Part shown: positions 6,314-11,308 of the stretch, one piece after another
How positions within the stretch are numbered: the first letter of the stretch is position 1
Layout: the number at the start of each line of letters is the position of its first letter
Program-made: the position numbers and the translations under genes
Notes under the pieces: generated by a model
Told to the model about the DNA's origin: nothing
Seen by the model: only the letters and a program-made list of their open reading frames with translations
The model's database searches: none
Source of the DNA: an uncultured Bacillota bacterium
GTDB lineage: Bacteria > Bacillota_I > Bacilli_A > RFN20 > CAG-631
NCBI GenBank assembly: GCA_905197115.1
Contig: CAJJXN010000047.1
Coordinates: 1-11,308, forward strand
Length of the DNA: 11,308 nucleotides
Direction: 5' to 3'

Positions 6314-6427
6314 TCAATAATATAATTGCATAGAAATAAATCACATTTTGCTTTTTATAGTTCCCTTTAACGTAAAACGAGTAACCATAATCACATTAAC
6401 ATTTTGAATATTTTCAATTCTAAAATC
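6314..6427 (-). pseudogene. Possible decayed gene fragment, ISAs1-like transposase suspected
   Basis: On the minus strand a 28-codon stretch beginning DFRIENIQNVNVI, continuing VTRFTLKGTIKSKM, is closed by TGA at 6343-6341. It then goes on in the same frame with FISMQLYY and two more stops. The order 'nV..I.MV.R....G.....K..FIS' resembles a segment of ISAs1-family transposases in which an Arg-containing strand precedes a (Y/F)YIS motif. No start codon, ribosome site or flanking transposase motif is visible. The similarity is from memory and weak; chance is a real alternative. Confidence 0.22.
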
Positions 6428-6471
6428 TCATGACAACAACCTTAATTAATCTATGCTAATATTTTAGAATT
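6416..6471. repeat. 11-bp inverted repeat flanking the 3' end of the esterase gene
   Basis: AATTCTAAAAT (6416-6426) and ATTTTAGAATT (6461-6471) are exact reverse complements, 34 bases apart. The right arm overlaps the esterase stop codon. The long loop and absent U tract make a terminator unlikely, and no target duplication was found that would mark a mobile element. Confidence 0.4.
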
Positions 6472-7288
6472 CCTCTTTTAAAAACTTTTTACAAAGAGTC
6501 ATCCATATTTCTGTTTGTTTAGCTACACAACCATCATAACCTACAGGCTTAGTAATTTCATTAGCCAAAGCAAGCCCATGACCTCCATTTGGAAACACAT
6601 GAAATTCATATGGAATTTTTTGCTTAGACAAAGAAGCAACTAAAGCTAAACTATTTTCAACTGGAACAGCTGCGTCACATGCAGTGTGCCAAATAAAAGT
6701 TTTAGGAAAATTACTTGTCACTTGATCTTCAATAGAAAGCAATTGAATTAAACTTTCTTCATTGTGGGTGATATGCTCACAAGTAACATCATGTGTATAT
6801 GGTTTTTTCATTGTTAAGACTGGATAAGATAAAATAACTCCATTCACCTTAACATCCTTTGTAGTCACGTTTAATTGTTTTGCGTATTCTTCTTTATGCC
6901 ATAAAGCAGACGCCATACCTGCCACATGACCCCCTGCCGAAAAGCCCATCACAATAATTTTATCTTCATCTACATGATATTTTTCTTTAAAGCGACGAAC
7001 ATAGGCAACGGCGGCTAAAGCTTCTAATAAAGGTGTAGGAAAATATGCATTTGCATTACAAGAATATCTCAAAACAAAAGCATTATAATCTTCACTTACA
7101 AATTGTAAAGCAAATGGTTCTGCTTCACGATCACTACACATATAATATCCTCCACCAGGATAAATAACTATGCTTTTTCTTTTGCGATTTAAGTCCATTT
7201 CTTTAAAATTATCTGGACAATAACAAGTTAGACTTGCGTCAAAAGGTAATGGAAAAAAATCTTTTAAGTTAATTACTTCATGTATCAT
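6464..7288 (-). CDS. Alpha/beta hydrolase, acetylesterase / BD-FAE-like
   Basis: This is a 274-residue single-domain cytoplasmic carboxylesterase with no signal peptide. The oxyanion-hole motif IVIYPGGGYYM (Gly45-47) and the nucleophile elbow GFSAGG (Ser117) place it in the Aes / acetylxylan-esterase (BD-FAE-like) group of the alpha/beta hydrolases. The acid is probably Asp205 in HTACDAAVPVENS and the base His237 in NGGHGLAL, so the triad is complete. Relatives remove acetyl or feruloyl groups from xylo-oligosaccharides or short-chain esters inside the cell; the natural ester cannot be told from sequence. The ATG at 7288 has a modest AGAGAG site upstream and an extended -10 promoter. The gene stands alone: the divergent neighbour is a DNA glycosylase and there is no sugar-utilisation gene nearby to fix the substrate. 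Confidence 0.9.
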   Translation of the reverse strand: MIHEVINLKDFFPLPFDASLTCYCPDNFKEMDLNRKRKSIVIYPGGGYYMCSDREAEPFALQFVSEDYNAFVLRYSCNANAYFPTPLLEALAAVAYVRRFKEKYHVDEDKIIVMGFSAGGHVAGMASALWHKEEYAKQLNVTTKDVKVNGVILSYPVLTMKKPYTHDVTCEHITHNEESLIQLLSIEDQVTSNFPKTFIWHTACDAAVPVENSLALVASLSKQKIPYEFHVFPNGGHGLALANEITKPVGYDGCVAKQTEIWMTLCKKFLKEEF

Positions 7289-7321
7289 TTTTATCTCTCT
7301 TTTCTAATTTTTTTCAAAAAG

Positions 7322-7330
7322 ATTATACCA
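7322..7330 (-). promoter_or_regulatory. Extended -10 promoter of the esterase gene
   Basis: TGGTATAAT on the minus strand is a perfect extended -10 box about 34 bases upstream of the esterase ATG. The -35 region is weak (TTCATT or similar). It is back to back with the glycosylase promoter within a 117-bp gap. Confidence 0.7.
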
Positions 7331-7374
7331 TAAATCTTTTATTTAAATGAATATATATTTATTTTTTTTAACTT

Positions 7375-7383
7375 TGTTATAAT
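7375..7383 (+). promoter_or_regulatory. Extended -10 promoter of the DNA glycosylase gene
   Basis: TGTTATAAT is a perfect TGn-extended -10 box with no recognisable -35. The predicted start near 7390 leaves a leader of only about 15 nt, just enough for the AAGAAGG ribosome site at 7392-7398. Confidence 0.65.
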
Positions 7384-7405
7384 ATAAAGGAAAGAAGGTT
7401 ATAAA

Positions 7406-7894
7406 ATGGAAGCAAAAACAATCGTTCAACCATTCTTACCTGTATATAATAAGCAAAGCAAAATTCTCATTCTTGGAAGTTTTCCTTCTGTTGTTTCAAG
7501 AAAAAATCAATTCTATTATATGAATCCACAAAATCGCTTTTGGAAAGTATTAGAAAGTCTTTATCATTTGCCATTTACGACTTTCACTACACTAGAAAAA
7601 ACAAACCATTTACTTGAATTAAATATCGCTTTGTATGATGTCATTTACCAATGTAAAATTCAAGGTTCTAGTGATTCTTCCATTACAGAAGCAAAAGTTG
7701 CAGATATTCCATCTATTTTAAAAGACTCAAATATTTCAAGGATATTTTTAAATGGTAATACAGCATATCAATTGTTTGTTAAACATTTTCCATATCTTCA
7801 ATCTATTTGCATTAAATTACCTTCAACATCTAGTGCCAATGCCCATTTTAATTTAGAGAAATTAATTCAAGAATGGAAAATCATTTTACAATAA
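7406..7894 (+). CDS. DNA-deoxyinosine glycosylase (uracil-DNA glycosylase superfamily, family 6 HDG)
   Basis: This 162-residue base-excision enzyme is expected to remove hypoxanthine (deaminated adenine) from DNA. It has the UDG-superfamily core in order: GSFPSVVSR (24-32) then FYYMNPQNRFWKVL (36-49), matching the motif-1 region of HDG and Mug-like enzymes with its conserved Asn/Pro-rich loop; ALYDVIYQCKIQGSSDSSI (75-93); the central strand IFLNGNTAY (113-121); and the C-terminal loop LPSTSSANA (138-146). In most relatives I recall this last loop reads STSP; here Pro is Ser. The size matches the family (about 160-170). The ATG at 7406 has AAGAAGG seven bases upstream. The TAA abuts the stop codon of the convergent glpK with no intervening base, so neither transcript can end between the genes. 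Assignment to HDG over Mug rests on the FYY-NP-N-FW and ALYDV motifs. Confidence 0.88.
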   Translation: MEAKTIVQPFLPVYNKQSKILILGSFPSVVSRKNQFYYMNPQNRFWKVLESLYHLPFTTFTTLEKTNHLLELNIALYDVIYQCKIQGSSDSSITEAKVADIPSILKDSNISRIFLNGNTAYQLFVKHFPYLQSICIKLPSTSSANAHFNLEKLIQEWKIILQ

Positions 7895-9391
7895 TTATTT
7901 AAACTCTTTTACAGTTTGAACTGCCACTTTCCATTTTTTATATAATTTGTTTGCTTGCGTTTTCGTTATCTTTGGACAATATAATTTTTTAATGGTCTTG
8001 ATTTTTTTAATTTCTTCTAAATCTTTATAAAACCCTACTCCAAGACCCGCTAATAAAGCCGCTCCTAGAGCTGTACTTTGTGCACTTTCTTGTAAAACCA
8101 AGTTGCATTGTAAAAGATCACTTTGAAATTGCATTAAAAAATTATTTTCACTCGCTCCCCCATCCACTGCAATTGTATGAATGTCTTGTTTTCCTTCTTT
8201 TTTCATTGTTTCAATGACATCTTTGCTTTGATAAGCAATGGATTCCAATGTTGCGCGTATAATATGTTCTTTTGTAGTTGCTCGTGTCAAGCCAAAAATT
8301 GCACCTTTTACTTTACTATCCCAATAAGGAGTTCCAAGACCTGTAAAGGAAGGAACTACATACACTCCATCTGAATCATTTACTTTCAAAGCATAAGTTT
8401 CACTATCACTTGATTTTTGAATCATTCTTAACCCATCTCTTAGCCATTGAATTGCCGCTCCAGCCACAAAAACAGAGCCTTCCAAAGCATAATATACTTG
8501 ATCATGAATTTTCCAAGCAATCGTAGTTAATAATCCTTTTTTTGAAAATATAGGTTGTGTTCCTGTATTTACTAAGGCAAAGCAGCCCGTCCCATACGTA
8601 TTTTTTAAATCTCCTGGCTCAAAACAGCAATGACCAAATAAAGCGGCTTGTTGGTCTCCTGCAATTCCTGCAATTGGAATTTTTTTATTAGTTTTCATTA
8701 AAAGATTTTCTTCTAAATAACCAAAAACACCACTTGATTCTTGCACTTTAGGCAAAATACAGGAAGGGATTGAAAATATTTTCAATAAATCATCATCCCA
8801 TTTTAAGGTATGAATATTAAATAACATCGTACGAGAAGCATTACTTACATCGGTTGCATGAACTTTACCATTACTTAATTTATAGAGCAACCAACTATCT
8901 ATCGTTCCACATAAAAGTTCTCCATTTTCAGCTCTTTTTTTAATATTTGGATACTTATCAAATAACCATTTTAATTTCGTCGCACTAAAATAAGGATTAA
9001 TCAATAAACCTGTTTTTTCTTGAATGATTTTTTGATACCCTTTTTTTATTAATTCATCGCATATTTCTTTTGATTGATTGGATTGCCAAACAATGGCTTG
9101 ATAAACCGGTTCTTGCGTTTTTTTATCCCACACTACAACTGTTTCTCTTTGATTGGTAATCCCAATGCCTGCAATTTGATTCAATGAAATTCGACTTCGA
9201 ATTAACACTTCAATCATTACACTTAATGTTTTTGAATAAATTTCAGTTGCATCTTGCTCCACCCATCCATTATGTGGATAATATTGGGTAATTGGTTCAT
9301 TTACTTGATAAATTACTTTCCCTAATTTATCAAAAATAATTGCACGTGTGCTCGTTGTGCCTTGATCTATCGCTAATAAATATTTATTCAT
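7895..9391 (-). CDS. glpK: Glycerol kinase
   Basis: This cytoplasmic FGGY-family kinase makes sn-glycerol-3-phosphate from glycerol and ATP. Its 498 residues are the usual length. Visible motifs: phosphate loop AIDQGTTSTR (7-16); glycerol contacts Arg82-Glu83 (NQRE), Tyr134 (NPYFSATK) and Asp246 (AGDQQAA); ATP-site NTYGTG (264-269); FTGLGTPYWD (349-358); and DGGAS (410-414). In many Gram-positive GlpK proteins a His in a YHFFG-like loop before PIAG is phosphorylated by HPr. Here that loop reads NLLMKTNKK (229-237), with no His, so PTS activation by that route is not expected. WQSNQ (102-106) has Asn where Arg is common. The ATG lies inside the end of the lipase-like gene (8-base overlap) with no good Shine-Dalgarno, indicating translational coupling. 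No glpF or glpD/glpO is in the window. Confidence 0.96.
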   Translation of the reverse strand: MNKYLLAIDQGTTSTRAIIFDKLGKVIYQVNEPITQYYPHNGWVEQDATEIYSKTLSVMIEVLIRSRISLNQIAGIGITNQRETVVVWDKKTQEPVYQAIVWQSNQSKEICDELIKKGYQKIIQEKTGLLINPYFSATKLKWLFDKYPNIKKRAENGELLCGTIDSWLLYKLSNGKVHATDVSNASRTMLFNIHTLKWDDDLLKIFSIPSCILPKVQESSGVFGYLEENLLMKTNKKIPIAGIAGDQQAALFGHCCFEPGDLKNTYGTGCFALVNTGTQPIFSKKGLLTTIAWKIHDQVYYALEGSVFVAGAAIQWLRDGLRMIQKSSDSETYALKVNDSDGVYVVPSFTGLGTPYWDSKVKGAIFGLTRATTKEHIIRATLESIAYQSKDVIETMKKEGKQDIHTIAVDGGASENNFLMQFQSDLLQCNLVLQESAQSTALGAALLAGLGVGFYKDLEEIKKIKTIKKLYCPKITKTQANKLYKKWKVAVQTVKEFK

Positions 9392-10298
9392 AACGTTTTA
9401 TTTTTTCATTTAACCAATCCGATAATATTTTTAAAATCTCATCTTTTTCAGGTTCGTTAAATAATTCATGACGAATATTATCAAGTAAATGATAGGTTAA
9501 ATCTTTTGTTTGTTTTTGATAGTATTTAACTAATTTTAAGAATCGTTTTCCTCTATTTGAAACCATATCTTCTTTTCCACCGAGCAATAATAATGGATAA
9601 TCTTCGTTTAATAAATGTTTAAACTTTTTATTTGGAATCTTGGAAACATTTTTATAAAATTCTTTATAAAATCCCGCCGTTCCGACAAAACCCGTATAAG
9701 GTGTATCTTGATACCATTGACAAATTTTTTCATCTTTACAAAGCCAATCACAATTTGTTTTATTTGGTTTGAACTTTTTATTAAAATTACCAAAAGCAAT
9801 ATTATCAATTAATGGTATTCGTTTATCTTTTTTGTTAAATAAAGCCACGAATGATGAAAATACTCTTCCAAAGTGGAAGACAAAGTCCGCTTTAGCACAA
9901 CCTGTTAAAATCGTACCTTCAAAATTTTTAGGATACAAATATTCATACTTTTGAGCCATAAACGATCCCATTGAATGACCAAGAAGGTAAAATGGCAAAT
10001 TTGGATATTTCTTTTTCATTGTCTCATAAATTGTGTGAACATTTTTTAAACAACCATCAAAATCGCCTTTTTCCCAATGACCAAGTGATTCTTGCTTTGT
10101 ATCAGGTCCATGGGCAATATGATCTGCAACATACACATTAATTTGATGTGTATTCAAATAATTTGCTACATATTCATAACGTTGCGCGCATTCTGCTACT
10201 CCATGAACCAAAATTAAGATTGCTTTAGGATTTACTACCTCAAATTGATAAACAGGAAAGGGTTGATTTTTATACCCATTTAACATTATTTTTTCCAT
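9384..10298 (-). CDS. Monoacylglycerol lipase / lysophospholipase-like alpha/beta hydrolase
   Basis: This is a 304-residue serine hydrolase of the Hydrolase_4 (PldB / monoglyceride lipase) family, with no signal peptide. It has the oxyanion motif LVHGVAECAQRY (His32-Gly33), nucleophile elbow GHSMGS (Ser109), acid Asp244 in GGKEDMVS and base His277 in IRHELFNE. The last two are highly typical of the family, and the triad is complete. A cap domain rich in aromatic and basic residues lies between about 135 and 225. Relatives cleave monoacylglycerols or lysophospholipids to a fatty acid plus glycerol or a glycerophosphodiester. The gene is first in a two-gene unit and overlaps glycerol kinase by 8 bases, which favours a glycerol-releasing reaction. 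The ATG at 10298 has AAAGGAAG seven bases upstream. The substrate is inferred. Confidence 0.9.
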   Translation of the reverse strand: MEKIMLNGYKNQPFPVYQFEVVNPKAILILVHGVAECAQRYEYVANYLNTHQINVYVADHIAHGPDTKQESLGHWEKGDFDGCLKNVHTIYETMKKKYPNLPFYLLGHSMGSFMAQKYEYLYPKNFEGTILTGCAKADFVFHFGRVFSSFVALFNKKDKRIPLIDNIAFGNFNKKFKPNKTNCDWLCKDEKICQWYQDTPYTGFVGTAGFYKEFYKNVSKIPNKKFKHLLNEDYPLLLLGGKEDMVSNRGKRFLKLVKYYQKQTKDLTYHLLDNIRHELFNEPEKDEILKILSDWLNEKIKRYE

Positions 10299-10331
10299 AC
10301 TTTTCTTCCTTTCAAATGTTATTTCAATTTT

Positions 10332-10360
10332 ATTATACTATTTTTCTATTTTTTTTGAAA
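10332..10360 (-). promoter_or_regulatory. Promoter of the lipase-glpK operon
   Basis: On the minus strand TATAAT (10337-10332) is perfect, and TTTCAA (10360-10355) stands 17 bases upstream as a weak -35. The start codon at 10298 is about 34 bases beyond the -10. The -35 lies inside the palindrome at 10350-10375. Confidence 0.65.
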
Positions 10361-10375
10361 TTTTTTTCAAAAAAA
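10350..10375. repeat. AT-rich palindrome between the lipase-glpK and cdaA promoters
   Basis: TTTTTTTGAAA (10350-10360) and TTTCAAAAAAA (10365-10375) are exact reverse complements around a 4-T centre. It overlaps the -35 of the lipase-glpK operon and lies about 22 bases upstream of the cdaA extended -10. It could be an operator or just a bent A-tract element. No regulator is known for it. Confidence 0.45.
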
Positions 10376-10396
10376 GTGTTTATTTATTCATAAATT

Positions 10397-10405
10397 TGAT
10401 ATTAT
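10397..10405 (+). promoter_or_regulatory. Extended -10 promoter of the diadenylate cyclase gene
   Basis: TGATATTAT is a TGn-extended -10 with one mismatch in the hexamer. There is no good -35. The predicted start near 10412 gives a leader of about 30 nt holding the AGGAG site at 10429-10433. A TATAGT five bases downstream (10405-10410) is an alternative -10. Confidence 0.5.
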
Positions 10406-10441
10406 ATAGTGTGTATTTATAGATGTTTAGGAGTGATGAAA

Positions 10442-11206
10442 ATGATTGATTTAATTTTCAAAATAACTACCATAGAGATTATTGATTATGTTTTTGGTAT
10501 TCTTTTTGCTATTGCTGCTTTATATATTGGTTTAATGTATTTTAAATATTCTTTAAAAGTAGTATTAGGTACAATGGGCGTTATTGTATTAATTGCACTT
10601 ACGCACATATTTGATTTGACCTTCTTTAGAACGATTATTTATGTTATTGCTTTTACTGCTATTATCTTATTATTATTAAACATCGTTGCCAATCACTCCA
10701 AAGAAAACTTTTTATACCAACATAAAAAGAAAGAAGAAAAAAATGCTCCTGCTTTATCAAATAATGAAATAGGTGATTTATTTGATAAATTGCACAAAAC
10801 AGTTTCTGATTTATCAGCTAGCAAAACAGGGGCTTTAATAACAATTGAAAGAGAAGATGATTTAACTCCTTATTTACAAACATCAGGTGTTTATGTAGAC
10901 GCTCCTGTATCATGTGAATTATTAGAAACCATTTTTGTAAATAAAACACCTTTACATGACGGAGCCTTAATCATTCGTGGAAATTATATTGTAGCAGCCG
11001 CTGTCTTTTATCAACCGACGCAAAAAGCTTTAAATGGTAAATATGGTTCTCGTCATCGTGCTGCAATTGGAATTAGTGAAGTATGTGACGCAATTACGAT
11101 TGTTGTTTCAGAAGAAACTGGAAAAGTATCCTTTGCTATTAAAGGAGAATTAATTACTGTACCTGTTGCTAATTTTAAAACTAAATTAGCTGAATATTAT
11201 AAATAA
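10442..11206 (+). CDS. cdaA: Membrane diadenylate cyclase, CdaA/DacA type
   Basis: This enzyme makes cyclic di-AMP from two ATP at the inner face of the membrane; c-di-AMP controls potassium and osmolyte uptake and cell-wall homeostasis in Firmicutes. The 254 residues begin with three hydrophobic helices (about 13-34, 40-57, 62-83), followed by a DAC domain from about 110. The catalytic DGA (173-175, in PLHDGALII) and the ATP-binding RHRAA (204-208, after GS where GT is usual) are intact. The linker after helix three lacks the FQPELRRALEQLG-like segment found in most CdaA proteins; it is Lys/Glu-rich instead (NHSKENFLYQHKKKEEK). I chose the ATG at 10442, eight bases after AGGAG. In-frame starts at 10409 (GTG) and 10436 (ATG) lack proper spacing. 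The usual partner cdaR is not found in the 102 bases downstream, where an IS-like end appears instead. Confidence 0.93.
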   Translation: MIDLIFKITTIEIIDYVFGILFAIAALYIGLMYFKYSLKVVLGTMGVIVLIALTHIFDLTFFRTIIYVIAFTAIILLLLNIVANHSKENFLYQHKKKEEKNAPALSNNEIGDLFDKLHKTVSDLSASKTGALITIEREDDLTPYLQTSGVYVDAPVSCELLETIFVNKTPLHDGALIIRGNYIVAAAVFYQPTQKALNGKYGSRHRAAIGISEVCDAITIVVSEETGKVSFAIKGELITVPVANFKTKLAEYYK

Positions 11207-11248
11207 TTAATTTTTAACAAATTATTAAAAAAGATTGAAGTCATCTAT

Positions 11249-11308
11249 TGATATTAACCCCAAAAGTTGGACTAACCGAAATTGTTAAGTACATATTAAA
11301 TGATTTAA
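11249..11308. mobile_element. Probable terminal inverted repeat of an IS3/IS150-group insertion sequence
   Basis: Starting at TG (11249), the sequence reads TGATATTAA then CCCCAAAAGTTGGAC. The CCCCAAAA(A)GTTxGAC core after a TG is the hallmark of IS150-group (IS3 family) ends as I know them. The rest of the window (11273-11308) would be the element's interior before the transposase orfA, but no orfA start or ribosome site is visible before the edge. The end lies 42 bases past the cdaA stop. The second end and the target duplication are outside the window, so this could also be a solo remnant. Confidence 0.5.

Noticed and set aside
8177..8374. 65-codon plus-strand open frame within glpK
   Set aside because: It is antisense to conserved FGGY motifs and has no ribosome site or protein family signal.
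8633..8635. His253 of glycerol kinase as the PTS phosphorylation site
   Set aside because: It follows DQQAALFG and so lies after the catalytic Asp. The regulated His of Gram-positive enzymes lies before PIAG in a different loop.
9608..9954. Three short open frames on both strands within the lipase-like gene
   Set aside because: They overlap the catalytic hydrolase frame and have AT-driven, motif-free translations.
10409..10441. Upstream GTG start for the diadenylate cyclase
   Set aside because: It overlaps the predicted promoter and transcription start. AGGAG at 10429-10433 fits the ATG at 10442.
1..11308. CRISPR array, tRNA, rRNA, prophage or defence cluster
   Set aside because: No regularly spaced repeats, no cloverleaf with a CCA-like end, no ribosomal RNA segments, and no phage or defence protein families were seen on either strand.

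Overview
The window is low-GC, standard-code bacterial DNA. It has AT-rich intergenic regions, Shine-Dalgarno-led genes, many extended -10 promoters (TGnTATAAT), U-tailed intrinsic terminators, a CcpA-type cre box and a Bacillus-style purine riboswitch. Tryptophan is read from TGG and no TGA is read through, so this is not a code-4 mycoplasma. I infer a Bacillota (Firmicutes) genome, perhaps a gut Erysipelotrichia-like or clostridial lineage. The class-level placement is a guess.

Layout from left to right. (1) At 1-188 (-) is the 5' end of an unidentified gene. (2) At 306-1712 (-) is an AzgA/PbuG-type purine permease. Its 183-nt leader carries a guanine riboswitch (1817-1885) with a readable antiterminator and terminator, and a near-perfect cre site lies upstream of its -35. 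(3) At 2046-2339 (-) is a small XRE regulator with its own terminator. It diverges from a two-gene operon (2590-6206, +) for a heterodimeric ABC exporter of the BmrCD / LmrCD / TM287-288 kind. One subunit has a degenerate Walker B/H-loop and the other a degenerate signature motif. (4) A bidirectional terminator and a roughly 190-nt decayed stretch precede an acetylesterase-like alpha/beta hydrolase (6464-7288, -). (5) At 7406-7894 (+) is a family 6 (HDG) DNA glycosylase, convergent with the next operon with no base between the two stop codons. (6) At 7895-10298 (-) is a monoacylglycerol-lipase-like hydrolase whose last codons overlap the start of glycerol kinase. Together they look like a route from monoglycerides to glycerol-3-phosphate. 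(7) At 10442-11206 (+) is a membrane diadenylate cyclase (CdaA type), which makes c-di-AMP. (8) From about 11249 to the right edge there is what looks like the terminal inverted repeat of an IS3/IS150-group insertion sequence.

Most of the window is ordinary chromosome: nucleobase salvage, drug or lipid export, glycerol/lipid use, DNA repair and second-messenger synthesis. I found no convincing new multi-gene system. The points most worth a second look are the combined cre and guanine-riboswitch control of the permease, the lipase-glpK coupling, the dyads between the XRE gene and the exporter operon, the atypical linker and orphan context of the diadenylate cyclase next to an IS end, and the decayed reading frame near 6314-6427.
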